A DNA stretch of 64,000 nucleotides from Hymenobacter mucosus (GTDB lineage Bacteria; Bacteroidota; Bacteroidia; Cytophagales; Hymenobacteraceae): the NCBI RefSeq assembly GCF_900188255.1, contig NZ_FZNS01000009.1:62001-126000 (forward strand), read 5' to 3'. Shown in pieces: positions 41,548-50,696 of this stretch. The notes beneath the pieces were generated by a model. The model was not told the DNA's origin. It worked only from the letters and a program-made list of their open reading frames with translations, and ran no database searches. Every line of letters begins with the position of its first letter. Position 1 is the stretch's first letter. Position numbers and translations under genes: made by a program.

Positions 41548-43038
41548 ATGATTAACATTTCCCAATACGAAGCCTGGTTCATCACCGGCAGCCAACACCT
41601 ATACGGCCCCGAAACTCTGGAGCAAGTAGCGCAACACTCCCAGCAGATTTCGGAAGCTCTCGGCCAAGCACTGCCAATCAAAATTGTGTACAAGCCGGTG
41701 CTCACGGGCCCCGACGCTATTACGAAGCTGGTGCAGGAAGCCAACACGACTCCCAACTGCGTGGGGCTGATTGCGTGGATGCACACCTTCTCGCCGGCCA
41801 AAATGTGGATCAACGGCCTGAAGATTCTGCAGAAGCCATTGGCTCACCTGCACACCCAGTTCAACCGCGACATTCCGTGGGGCGACATTGATATGGACTT
41901 CATGAACACCAACCAATCGGCGCACGGCGACCGGGAGTTTGGGTTCATCGGTGCCCGCTTAGGCATAAAGCGCAAAGTAGTGGTAGGGCATTGGGAAAGC
42001 CAAGACGTGCACGAGCGTCTCAGCATTTGGTCGCGCGCAGCTTGCGCCTGGGCCGACTGGCAGGGTGCCCGCATCATCCGCTTCGGCGACAACATGCGCT
42101 ACGTAGCCGTAACCGAAGGCGACAAGGTAGAAGCCGAGCTAAAGTTTGGCTATTCAGTAAATACCTATGGCATCGGTGACTTGGTAGCCGTTATCAACCA
42201 GGTAAGCGACGAGCAGGTAAACGAGCTGCTAGCTACCTACGAACAGGAGTACGAACTGGCCGCCGATCTTAAGGATGGTGGCAGCCAGCGCGATTCCCTG
42301 CGCGAAGCCGCGAAAATTGAAGTAGGCATGCGCACGTTCCTGCAAGACAACAAGGCCATCGGCTTCACCGATACCTTCGAGGATTTGCACGGCATGGCTC
42401 AGCTGCCCGGCATTGCTACTCAGCGTCTGATGGCCGAAGGGTACGGCTTTGGGGGCGAGGGTGACTGGAAAACGTCGGCCCTGGTGCGGGCTATGAAGGT
42501 GATGGGTGCTGGCCTGCCCGGCGGCAACTCCTTCATGGAAGACTACACCTACCACTTCCAGCCCGGTAACGAGCAAGTGCTCGGCTCGCACATGCTGGAA
42601 ATCTGCCCCACGATTGCCGAAGGCAAAGTGAAAGTAGAAGTACACCCCCTTGGCATCGGTGGTAAGGCTGATCCGGCTCGTTTGGTATTCAACTGCCCCG
42701 CTGGTCAGGCGCTCAATGCTACTATCGTAGACCTGGGCCACCGCTTCCGCATGATTGTAAATGAAGTGGAGGCAGTAGCTCCTGAGCAAGATTTGCCCAA
42801 ACTGCCCGTAGCTCGCGTGCTGTGGAAAGTAAAGCCTAGCCTAAGCGTAGGCGCGGCCGCCTGGATTTATGCTGGTGGTGCTCACCACACTGGCTACAGC
42901 CAGAACCTGACGGCTGAGTATCTGGAGGATTTTGCAGAAATGGCTGGCATCGAGTACGTTATCATCGACGATGAAACCAAGCTGCGGACGTTCAAGAATG
43001 AGTTGCGCTACAACGACGTGGCGTTTGGCCGGCGCTAG
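41548..43038 (+). CDS. araA: L-arabinose isomerase
   Basis: This 496-residue enzyme isomerises L-arabinose to L-ribulose, the first cytoplasmic step of the pathway. Family segments are AWFITGSQHLYGPETLEQVA at the N-terminus, WMHTFSPAKMWI, DIDMDFMNTNQSAHGDREFG, GEGDWKTSALVRAMKVMG, and NSFMEDYTYHF with a metal-binding Glu; GAHHTGYS lies near the C-terminus. Length and motifs match AraA fully. It lies 113 bases after araD and 158 bases before the symporter gene. Confidence 0.96.
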   Translation: MINISQYEAWFITGSQHLYGPETLEQVAQHSQQISEALGQALPIKIVYKPVLTGPDAITKLVQEANTTPNCVGLIAWMHTFSPAKMWINGLKILQKPLAHLHTQFNRDIPWGDIDMDFMNTNQSAHGDREFGFIGARLGIKRKVVVGHWESQDVHERLSIWSRAACAWADWQGARIIRFGDNMRYVAVTEGDKVEAELKFGYSVNTYGIGDLVAVINQVSDEQVNELLATYEQEYELAADLKDGGSQRDSLREAAKIEVGMRTFLQDNKAIGFTDTFEDLHGMAQLPGIATQRLMAEGYGFGGEGDWKTSALVRAMKVMGAGLPGGNSFMEDYTYHFQPGNEQVLGSHMLEICPTIAEGKVKVEVHPLGIGGKADPARLVFNCPAGQALNATIVDLGHRFRMIVNEVEAVAPEQDLPKLPVARVLWKVKPSLSVGAAAWIYAGGAHHTGYSQNLTAEYLEDFAEMAGIEYVIIDDETKLRTFKNELRYNDVAFGRR

Positions 43039-43057
43039 AGCAGTAGGAGCAGAGTAA

Positions 43058-43096
43058 TAAAGCGTCATGTTGCACCAATAGCAGCATGGCGCTTTA
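43058..43096 (+). terminator. Terminator-like hairpin after araA
   Basis: A 16-bp stem with two G-U pairs (TAAAGCGTCATGTTGC at 43058-43073 with 43081-43096) and a 7-base loop lies 19 bases after the araA stop. No strong T-run follows. Confidence 0.6.
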
Positions 43097-43196
43097 CTAC
43101 CCTCTGGGTGTTGACTCATTTAGATGTCAATAAAAAATGTTGTAAAATCAAGCCCTCAAATACTCTCATAACTTCCCACGTTCCCGGATTTACCTC

Positions 43197-44897
43197 ATGC
43201 GTAACAATCTTACGACGCTTGACATCTTTGTCTTCTTGTTCTACCTAATCGGCGTTTCGGCCTATGGGTATTACGTTTACAAGAGCAAGCAAAAGGCTGA
43301 GCAAAGCACCAAAGACTATTTTCTCGCTGAAGGCTCGCTCACCTGGTGGGCCATTGGCGCGTCCATGATTGCCTCGAACATCTCCGCCGAACAGTTCATC
43401 GGTATGTCGGGGTCCGGATTTACCGTGGGGGTAGCAGTAGCTGCCTACGAGTGGGTGGCCGCTATTGTACTCATCATTGTGGCGGTGTTCTTCATGCCGG
43501 TTTTCCTGAAGGAGAAGATCTTCACGATGCCTCAGTTCCTGGAACAGCGCTACAATTCCACGCTCAGCCTAATCATGAGTATTTTCTGGCTGTTCCTCTA
43601 CGTACTGGTTAACCTAACTTCCATTCTGTACCTAGGTGCGCTGGCCATCAGTAATTTGATTGGTGGCGGTAGCTTCCACCTGATTATGGTGGCGCTGGCC
43701 GTATTTGCCCTGCTGATTTCACTGGGCGGTATGAAAGTAGTAGGCTATACCGACGTAATTCAGGTAGTAGTGCTGGTAATTGGTGGCTTGGTTACAACAT
43801 ACGTAGCCTTGTCGGTTGTAAGCACCAAGTTTGGCTTGGGTGGCGGTGCCATCTCGGGCTTCATGGCCCTCATGGACAACGCCGGCGACCACTTCAAGAT
43901 GATTTTCCCGAAACCGGGGCCCACAACACCGCAGGAGGAAATAAATAAATACATCACCCTACCCGGCATTGCTATGTACTTCGCCGGCATGTGGATTGTG
44001 AACCTGAACTACTGGGGTTGCAACCAGTACATCACCCAGCGCGCCCTCGGTGCCGACTTGCAGACTGCCCGTACGGGTATCCTGTTTGCCGGTATGCTGA
44101 AGCTGATGATGCCCGTTATCGTAATGCTGCCCGGTATTGCGGCCTACGTGCTGTACAAGAACGGTGAGTTGCAGCAGGAAATGGCTTCAACGGGTGCTTT
44201 CAACTCCGACAACGCGTACTCGGCTGTGTTGACTTTCCTACCCAACGGCTTGAAAGGCTTGTCGATGGCTGCTTTGACGGCTGCTATTGTAGCTTCTTTA
44301 GCTGGTAAAGTAAACTCGATTTCGACCATCTTCACGCTCGACATCTACAAGCGTTACATCAACCAAGACGCCACTGAGAAGAAGCAGGTATGGGTAGGTC
44401 GCCTGACCATCCTTATTTCGGTGATTCTGGGCGTAGCCCTGACGTGGGAAGATTTGCTGGGCATTGGTGGCGAGGGTGGCTTCCAGTTTATTCAGAAGTA
44501 CACGGGCTTCATCTCGCCCGGTATCGTAGCCATCTTCGTGCTGGGTATGTTCTGGAAGCGTACCACGGCGGCTGCCGCCATTACGGGTATCCTAGCAGGT
44601 TTTGCTTTGTCGGTACTGTTTAATAACTACGCTCCTTCGCTGTTCGGCAACGAGACGATCCTGTACACGGCCTACCCCAATGGCCACGGCAGCTACGAGA
44701 TTCCTTTCCTAATTTGCATGGGCTTGTCGTTTGCTTTCACCCTGCTTATTATGGTGGCCATGAGCTTGGCTGGGCCGGTAGTTAGCGCCCGCGCTATCAA
44801 CCTCACGCCAGGTATGTTCAAGGTAAGCTCTCAGACCATGACGCTGATTGTTATCACGCTGCTGCTGATAACAGCTCTTTATGCCAAGTTCTGGTAA
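43197..44897 (+). CDS. Sodium:solute symporter (SSS/SGLT-like), probable L-arabinose importer
   Basis: This 566-residue membrane protein has about 14 predicted helices. The SSS family signature segments include DYFLAEGSLTWWAIGASMIASN, ISAEQFIGMSGSGF (sodium-site region), NYWGCNQYITQRALGA and AALTAAIVASLAGKVNSIST. It is closest in pattern to SGLT-type sugar transporters. Its position after araA makes L-arabinose the most likely substrate, but this is inference. A terminator hairpin follows at 44992. Confidence 0.88.
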   Translation: MRNNLTTLDIFVFLFYLIGVSAYGYYVYKSKQKAEQSTKDYFLAEGSLTWWAIGASMIASNISAEQFIGMSGSGFTVGVAVAAYEWVAAIVLIIVAVFFMPVFLKEKIFTMPQFLEQRYNSTLSLIMSIFWLFLYVLVNLTSILYLGALAISNLIGGGSFHLIMVALAVFALLISLGGMKVVGYTDVIQVVVLVIGGLVTTYVALSVVSTKFGLGGGAISGFMALMDNAGDHFKMIFPKPGPTTPQEEINKYITLPGIAMYFAGMWIVNLNYWGCNQYITQRALGADLQTARTGILFAGMLKLMMPVIVMLPGIAAYVLYKNGELQQEMASTGAFNSDNAYSAVLTFLPNGLKGLSMAALTAAIVASLAGKVNSISTIFTLDIYKRYINQDATEKKQVWVGRLTILISVILGVALTWEDLLGIGGEGGFQFIQKYTGFISPGIVAIFVLGMFWKRTTAAAAITGILAGFALSVLFNNYAPSLFGNETILYTAYPNGHGSYEIPFLICMGLSFAFTLLIMVAMSLAGPVVSARAINLTPGMFKVSSQTMTLIVITLLLITALYAKFW

Positions 44898-44991
44898 CCA
44901 ACCAGCCTAGCCGCAGCCAACCAGTACTGGCTGAGCTTCCATTACCATATTGTTGCGCAGATTATCCCATTTTCCGCGCGTAAGCACCAGG

Positions 44992-45023
44992 ACGGGGACG
45001 TGAATACTAATTCGCGTCCCCGT
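44992..45023 (+). terminator. Terminator after the symporter gene
   Basis: A 14-bp stem with one G-U pair (ACGGGGACGTGAAT at 44992-45005 with 45010-45023) and a 4-base loop lies 94 bases after the stop. It is followed by TGTGCTTCC. Confidence 0.65.
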
Positions 45024-45075
45024 TGTGCTTCCTATTGCCCTGCTCTAATGCCGTTCCAACCAAATTCCTACACCC

Positions 45076-46848
45076 ATGACCCCTACTTCTACCTTGCCCC
45101 GCCCGGGCAAAAGCATCCTCCTGCGCCCTTGGGCCACCCCCTTTGCTAAAGTACTGCGCCTGCTGGCGCTGATGCTCGGGTTTGCTACTAGTCTGAGCTT
45201 TCCGGCCCGCGCCCTGCAAGGCAACGACAATTGCCACGACCCTTCCAGCATTGTGAAGGATGGTAACAAGTACTGGATTTTTACCACTGGTACCGGCATC
45301 TATGGTATGTACTCCACCGACTTGGTGAGGTGGGAATCTGGGTCGCGGCCCGTGTTTCAGGCTGGCGCCTATCCTAGCTGGATTCAAAGCAAAGTGCCCG
45401 GCTTCTCCGGCGACTTCTGGGCGCCGGAGTGCGTGTACCGCAACGGTAAGTTTTACCTCTACTACTCCGTATCTACGTTCGGGTCCAACACCTCCACTAT
45501 TGGCTTAGCTACCAACGTAACACTGGACCCAGCCAACCCGAACTACCAGTGGGTGGACCAGGGCGAGGTAGTATCTACAACAAGCAGCAGTGCTGCTAAT
45601 GCAATTGACCCCGCCGTTGTAACGGACGCTAGTGGTGGGCTATGGATGAGCTACGGCTCCTTTTTTAAAGGTATTGGCTTGATTAAGCTGGATGCTACCA
45701 CTGGTAAGCGCTCCGGCACTAGCTTCTACTGGCTGGCGGGCAACGTGGCCGCCGATGGCGTAACGCGCAACAATAGCGGTAGCGAGGCGCCGTACATTGT
45801 GCGCAACGGCAGCTACTATTACCTCTTCATCAACAAAGGAGCTTGCTGCAAGGGCTCCAGCAGCACCTACTACATTCAGGTGGGCCGCTCTACCAGCATC
45901 ACCGGCCCCTACCTTGATAAGAATGGAGTAGACCTGAACAAGAACGGCGGTACTACCCTCATTGCTACTAGCGGCAATTACGTAGGACCCGGACACGTGG
46001 GCCTGTTCATCGAGAACGGTGCCAACTACCTCACCCATCACTACTACGACAGCAGCCAGGATGGCCGCGCCCGCTTGAGCGTGGGTAACATGGGCTGGGA
46101 TGGTGCCGCGTGGCCCTTCATCACCCGCGACTGGATTGCTAGTGGCCGCTACACCCTCACCAACCAGAATAGTGGTAAAGTGTGGGATGCTTGGGGCTGC
46201 ACTGGCGCCCAAGGTCAGGCCATTGCCCAGGGTACACTGAGCCCCGGCCTCGCCTGCCAGCAGTGGAATTTGACTCCCGTGGGCAACGGGGAATACAAAA
46301 TCACGGCCAACGTAGGTAGCGGTCTGGCGGCCGACGTCGTGAATAATAGCTCCGCAAACGGCGCCAAGCTGCAACTATACCCTTACAGCGGCGTTGCTGG
46401 TCAGCGCTTCAAGATTGAACGAACCAACTCAGGTGGGTACGTGCTCTCATCAGTGAATGGTAATAGGGTAGTAGAAGTGCCTGCCTGTTCTACTACGGCG
46501 GGGGTACAACTGGCCCTGTACGATTACTTGGCCAACAACTGCCAGCAGTGGGCTATTGCGCCTACTGCCAGTGCCCGGGTGCTAGCTACCCAGCCGGCCC
46601 AAACCGCTCAGTTTAGCGTGTACCCTAACCCCACGGAGCACGGCCGCTTTACGCTGACGCTAGGAGAGGAGTTAGCGGGGAGCAACGTAACGGTGACCCT
46701 CTCAGACTTGCAGGGGCGGCGGGTATATAGCCGTATTGCTACGGGTAGTACCTCGTTGCCTGTGGAGGTTGCCGTGCGCGCCGGCTTGTACGTGCTGCAA
46801 GTCAGCAGCGCCCGAGGTTCCTACACGCAGAAACTACAAGTACAGTAA
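45076..46848 (+). CDS. Secreted endo-arabinanase: GH43 + CBM13 + T9SS sorting domain (paralogue)
   Basis: This 590-residue protein has the same domain order as the 35654-37342 product. It has a long N-terminal leader with a hydrophobic core (about 26-46), then GH43 with Asp55 in CHDPSSIV, Asp178 in NAIDPAVV, Glu237 in SEAPYIV and His307 in GPGHVG. A ricin-type CBM13 follows (about 355-500), then a T9SS C-terminal domain (about 515-590: VYPNPTEHGRFTLTL ... GLYVLQV). It keeps the canonical EAP at the catalytic acid. The two proteins align over their whole length and are diverged tandem-locus duplicates. It would cut arabinan outside the cell. Confidence 0.88.
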   Translation: MTPTSTLPRPGKSILLRPWATPFAKVLRLLALMLGFATSLSFPARALQGNDNCHDPSSIVKDGNKYWIFTTGTGIYGMYSTDLVRWESGSRPVFQAGAYPSWIQSKVPGFSGDFWAPECVYRNGKFYLYYSVSTFGSNTSTIGLATNVTLDPANPNYQWVDQGEVVSTTSSSAANAIDPAVVTDASGGLWMSYGSFFKGIGLIKLDATTGKRSGTSFYWLAGNVAADGVTRNNSGSEAPYIVRNGSYYYLFINKGACCKGSSSTYYIQVGRSTSITGPYLDKNGVDLNKNGGTTLIATSGNYVGPGHVGLFIENGANYLTHHYYDSSQDGRARLSVGNMGWDGAAWPFITRDWIASGRYTLTNQNSGKVWDAWGCTGAQGQAIAQGTLSPGLACQQWNLTPVGNGEYKITANVGSGLAADVVNNSSANGAKLQLYPYSGVAGQRFKIERTNSGGYVLSSVNGNRVVEVPACSTTAGVQLALYDYLANNCQQWAIAPTASARVLATQPAQTAQFSVYPNPTEHGRFTLTLGEELAGSNVTVTLSDLQGRRVYSRIATGSTSLPVEVAVRAGLYVLQVSSARGSYTQKLQVQ

Positions 46849-46857
46849 AAAATTGCA

Positions 46858-46889
46858 CCGCGGTGCCTCTAATGCACGGGGCACCGCGG
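46858..46889 (+). terminator. Hairpin between GH43-CBM13 and GH27 genes
   Basis: A 10-bp stem CCGCGGTGCC (46858-46867 with 46880-46889) with a 12-base loop lies 9 bases after the stop. No T-run follows, so it may be leaky. Confidence 0.5.
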
Positions 46890-46914
46890 CTGGCAGCCAT
46901 TAACCTACAGCCCC

Positions 46915-48765
46915 ATGAACAACCACACCTTGGCCCGGCTAGCAACCAGCCTCCTGCTAGGCAGTGCAGCCACCATCGGTCCGGCAGCATCACAGAAAGC
47001 CACCTCCCCTGACTTTCATCAGTGGGCCCTTACTCCACCCATGGGTTGGAATAGTTGGGACTGCTACGGCCCCACGGTAGTAGAAGCGGAGGTGAAAGCC
47101 AACGCCGACTACATGGCCAAAAACTTGAAAAGCAGTGGCTGGGACTATGTGGTAGTGGATATTCGCTGGTACGTAGGCAACGACACTGCCCACGGTTACA
47201 ACGAGAAGAACCCTGATTTTGCCATTGATGCCTATGGGCGCTTTGTGCCCGCCGTAAACCGGTTTCCCTCAGCGGCAGGCGGTAAAGGATTTAAGCCCTT
47301 GGCTGATTACATGCACGCAAAGGGCCTGAAGTTTGGCATCCATATTATGCGCGGGGTGCCAGTAGTAGCTGTGCAGCGCAAGCTGCCTATTCTCGGTAGC
47401 AAAGCCACCGCCGCCGACATTTACTCCAAAGAAGGACAAGCGGGCTGGCTGCACGATATGTACACTGTAGTAGCCGGTCGGCCGGGCGCCCAAGAGTACT
47501 ACAATTCCCTCTTTAAACTGTATGCGAGTTGGGGCGTTGATTTTGTGAAGGTGGACGATTTATCGTCGCCTTACCACAAGCCGGAAGTGGAGATGATTCG
47601 GAAGGCCATTGATTTGTCGGGCCGCAAAATAGTGCTCAGCACTTCGCCCGGCGAAACGCCTATTGCGGAAGCAAAGCACGTCGCGGCCCATGCCAATATG
47701 TGGCGTACCGTTGGCGACTTCTGGGACAGTTGGGAGCAGCTTAAAGAGCATTTCGACGTGTGCAACCGCTGGTCGGCCTACATCCAACCTGGCGCTTTTC
47801 CCGATGCCGACATGCTGCCGTTGGGCCGCCTAGGCATACGGGCGGAGCGCGGCGACGACCGTATGACCCGCTTCACCCGTGACGAGCAGTATACGCTTAT
47901 GAGCCTGTGGAGTATCTTCCGCTCGCCGCTTATGTTTGGTGGCGACCTGCCCAGCAACGACGCCTTCACGTTGTCGTTGCTTACCAATAAAGACGTGCTG
48001 GCCATGCACCACAGCAGCACCAGCAACCGCCAGCTGTTTCGCAAAGACAACTTGATTGCCTGGACCGCCGACGACCCCAAAACGGGCGACAAATTCCTGG
48101 CACTCTTCAATGCCCAGGACCAAGAGTTGGCGCCAGTCAACGAGGCTGCTTGGTCTAGCTCGGTTATCACCCGCCAAACGCCCGGCCAAAGCCAGGCAGT
48201 GAACGTGGACATTACGGGCGCAACCAAGCTCTATCTTAACGTGCGCGAAGGTGGCGACGACATTGCTTGGGACCACGCCGATTGGCTAAATCCCGTGCTC
48301 AGCAACGGTAGTAAATCGGTGTTCCTGAGTTCGATGCCTTGGAAGACGGCAACTGCCGGCTGGGGTACTGTAACGGCCAACCGTAGCGTATCGGGTGCTG
48401 ATCTAATAGTTGCAGGCAAGAAATACGACCAAGGCATTGGTACGCACTCGAACTCCATGATTGAGTACGATCTGCCCGCTGGCTTTACCCGGTTCCAGGC
48501 CACCGCTGGCCTCGACAATGCCGGTGCCGCCCAAAATACGGGGGGAACCATGCAATTTTTGGTTTTCACCAAGAACCCGTTCCGCCCTCTACCTGCCGAC
48601 TCCGTGAAGGTCCCCGTAACCCTGGCTCAACTCGGGCTGACGGGCTCCTGCACCGTCCGCGACATGTGGACTGGCAAAACGACTAGTGGCGTGGCAGGTG
48701 AGTTTGCCCCCTATGTGCGCCGCCACGGTGCGCGCCTGTTTAGAATCTCCAAAGGCAAGAAATAA
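46915..48765 (+). CDS. GH27 alpha-galactosidase (or related) with inserted NPCBM domain
   Basis: This 616-residue protein has a signal peptide (about 1-26). The GH27 barrel has PPMGWNSWDCYG at 41-52, nucleophile Asp214 in FVKVDD and the acid/base candidate Asp268 in WRTVGDF, with GAFPDADML at 293-301. The beta-sandwich starts at FLALFNAQ (394-401) and is then interrupted by a novel putative carbohydrate-binding (NPCBM) domain at about 437-552, with KYDQGIGTHSNSMIEYDL. The rest of the beta-sandwich completes the fold (TLAQLGLTGSCTVRDMWTGK and GARLFRI). It would remove alpha-galactosyl, or possibly beta-L-arabinopyranosyl, units; GH27 contains both. It is exported, with no T9SS domain. Confidence 0.85.
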   Translation: MNNHTLARLATSLLLGSAATIGPAASQKATSPDFHQWALTPPMGWNSWDCYGPTVVEAEVKANADYMAKNLKSSGWDYVVVDIRWYVGNDTAHGYNEKNPDFAIDAYGRFVPAVNRFPSAAGGKGFKPLADYMHAKGLKFGIHIMRGVPVVAVQRKLPILGSKATAADIYSKEGQAGWLHDMYTVVAGRPGAQEYYNSLFKLYASWGVDFVKVDDLSSPYHKPEVEMIRKAIDLSGRKIVLSTSPGETPIAEAKHVAAHANMWRTVGDFWDSWEQLKEHFDVCNRWSAYIQPGAFPDADMLPLGRLGIRAERGDDRMTRFTRDEQYTLMSLWSIFRSPLMFGGDLPSNDAFTLSLLTNKDVLAMHHSSTSNRQLFRKDNLIAWTADDPKTGDKFLALFNAQDQELAPVNEAAWSSSVITRQTPGQSQAVNVDITGATKLYLNVREGGDDIAWDHADWLNPVLSNGSKSVFLSSMPWKTATAGWGTVTANRSVSGADLIVAGKKYDQGIGTHSNSMIEYDLPAGFTRFQATAGLDNAGAAQNTGGTMQFLVFTKNPFRPLPADSVKVPVTLAQLGLTGSCTVRDMWTGKTTSGVAGEFAPYVRRHGARLFRISKGKK

Positions 48766-48798
48766 TGATGCTGAGCCAGTCCTCTATTTCTGAGAACT

Positions 48799-49308
48799 GA
48801 AACGGGCACTGGCCATTCTATCCAGGTCACGCCGGACTTTTCTTACTGGCAAGACGACAAGCCCGTAGCAGACCAGCGCGAGGCCGTGGGCCATGCCGTG
48901 CGTGCGGAGTACCTCTACTCGGCTATGGCCGACGTGGCCGCTCTTACGGGCGACCAGCAGCTGCTGGCGTCGGTAGACAGCATCTGGCACAACATGGTCT
49001 CGAAGAAGCTCTACGTAACGGGAGGGACGGGCGCCGTGCCGGGGGGCGAGCGGTTCGGGGGCAACTACGAACTGCCCAACACCACGGCCTACAACGAAAC
49101 CTGCGCCTCGGTGGCTAACGTGTACTGGAACCAGCGCATGTTTCAGCTCCACGGCGACTCGAAGTACGTGGACATGCTGGAGAAGGTGCTCTACAATGGG
49201 TTGATTTCCGGGGTAGGACTGGATGGCAAATCCTTCTTCTACTCCAACGCCATGCAAATCAAGAACAGCGTGAGCTTCGCGCAGAGCGAGCCTCAGCGTG
49301 CGGGGTAA
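48799..49308 (+). pseudogene. Remnant of a GH127 beta-L-arabinofuranosidase-like gene
   Basis: An open stretch of about 170 codons encodes the middle of a GH127-type enzyme: QREAVGHAVRAEYLYSAMAD, KKLYVTGGTGAVPGGERFGG, AYNETCASVANVYWNQRMF (catalytic-site Glu and Cys) and MLEKVLYNGLISGVGLDG. It lacks the N-terminal roughly 200 residues and ends shortly before the region that should hold the CC pair with the nucleophile cysteine. No suitable start codon exists at the homology border. It lies 34 bases after the GH27 gene. It is therefore probably a non-functional deletion remnant. Confidence 0.8.
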
Positions 49309-49404
49309 ACCCTGCTGCCAGCACCGACCGCTCTGATGTGCAGTGCTAGCGCAAACCAAAGCGACTCGTAGATATCAGTTAGTAGATGCTGGTACTTACT
49401 CCAC

Positions 49405-50568
49405 TTATGTAGCCTGTTGAGCGGGTGTGGGGGTAGGAGCCGGGCGGGCGGCAAGAATGCCAATGGCGGCGCCTAAGCCAGCAACCAATGCAAAGGAAAC
49501 GCGCAGGCTAGAAACCTCCGCCACCAGCCCAATCAGTGGCGGCCCCAGTAGAAATCCAAGGTAGCCAATGGTAGAAACCATAGCCAGCGCCACCCCCGGC
49601 GACACCGTAGTGGCCCGCCCCGCGGCGCTGTAGGCCAGAGGCGTTACTGAGGCAATACCGAACCCGACCAGCAGAAATCCTACTACCGATGGAATAAACG
49701 CAGGCCAAAGCACCGCCAGCAGTAAGCCCGCGGTGATTAGGGCACTGCTGATTTGCAGCATGCGGTTCGTCCCGTAGCGGTGAGTGAAGAAGTCGGAGAT
49801 AAAGCGGCCTAGGGCCATGGTGCTCATGCAGGCCACGTAGCCGGCCGTTACCAGAGTAGCATCGGGCCGCACTACCTTCTGAAAATATACTCCGCTCCAA
49901 TCGAACATGCAGCCCTCGCAGAGCATTCCGCAGAAGGCAATAAGGCCGATGCGCAGCAAGTAGGGCTCGGGGCGGCGCAAGCCTGGGCCACCAGCTTCGG
50001 CGCCTGTATCCTGGGGCAACGTGCGCTGGTGCGCTAGTATAGTAAGCACCAGCCCAATGCCCATCACGAGTAGGAAGTGCCAAAGCGGGGTTTGCTGCCA
50101 ACGAATCAGCAAGGTGCCTAACGCGCCACCTAGGAAGCCAGCCAAGCTCCACAGCCCGTGGAAGCTTCCCATAATGGGCTTGCCGTAGGCCGCCTGCACT
50201 CCAATAGCCTGAGTATTGACGGAAATATTGAGCAGGTTACCCGCAAAACCAAACAATACTAGGCTACCCGCCAAGCTCCAGAAGCCAGATGCCCAACCTA
50301 GTAGGGGTAGGAATCCTGCGTACATGCAGGTAGCAGCCAGCACTACCACCCGGCTGCCGTAGGTATGCACCATCCAGCCGGCTACTGGCAAAGCCAGCAT
50401 GGAGCCTACGGGAAGGGCCAGCAATAATTGTCCTAGCTCCCCTTCACTCAGCCCCAGCTTGAGGCCGATATCAGGAATGCGAGAAGCCCAGGAAGCAAAG
50501 CATAACCCCGCCACAAAAAACAAGGCGCTAACAGCCACGCGGCGATGGGTAGGCGTAAATTCAGCCAT
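49405..50568 (-). CDS. MFS transporter, YbjJ-like
   Basis: This 387-residue protein has about 12 hydrophobic helices. The N-terminus shows FASWASRIPDIGLKLGLSEGELGQ, as in the YbjJ/fucose-permease-related MFS group; GLWSLAGFLGGALGTLLI and RFISDFFTHRYG are the loop motifs. The substrate is unknown. It lies on the minus strand, convergent with the GH27/GH127 region and downstream of transaldolase, separated from it by a 30-base perfect palindrome. It may be a sugar exporter or importer of the locus, but no operator precedes it. Confidence 0.8.
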   Translation of the reverse strand: MAEFTPTHRRVAVSALFFVAGLCFASWASRIPDIGLKLGLSEGELGQLLLALPVGSMLALPVAGWMVHTYGSRVVVLAATCMYAGFLPLLGWASGFWSLAGSLVLFGFAGNLLNISVNTQAIGVQAAYGKPIMGSFHGLWSLAGFLGGALGTLLIRWQQTPLWHFLLVMGIGLVLTILAHQRTLPQDTGAEAGGPGLRRPEPYLLRIGLIAFCGMLCEGCMFDWSGVYFQKVVRPDATLVTAGYVACMSTMALGRFISDFFTHRYGTNRMLQISSALITAGLLLAVLWPAFIPSVVGFLLVGFGIASVTPLAYSAAGRATTVSPGVALAMVSTIGYLGFLLGPPLIGLVAEVSSLRVSFALVAGLGAAIGILAARPAPTPTPAQQAT

Positions 50569-50588
50569 ACAGGAAGTTGGTAAAACAA

Positions 50589-50618
50589 AGCGGGGAGCTA
50601 CCTAGGTAGCTCCCCGCT
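50589..50618 (-). terminator. Palindromic terminator after transaldolase
   Basis: AGCGGGGAGCTACCT at 50589-50603 is directly followed by its exact reverse complement at 50604-50618. It lies between the transaldolase stop and the MFS start. On the minus strand it is followed by TTGTTTTACC, so it can terminate transaldolase transcription. Confidence 0.75.
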
Positions 50619-50696
50619 GATGGTATTTATCCTGAGCAAGTGAGAACCCCAAAGGCTCACTTACCAAAGAAGGATATGGCTTATGCAGCAGACAAC

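Noticed and set aside
45640..46374. 244-codon open frame on the minus strand
   Set aside because: It is antisense to the GH43-CBM13 gene, its product is low-complexity and Ala/Val-rich, and it has no family motif; it is a side effect of high-GC third positions.
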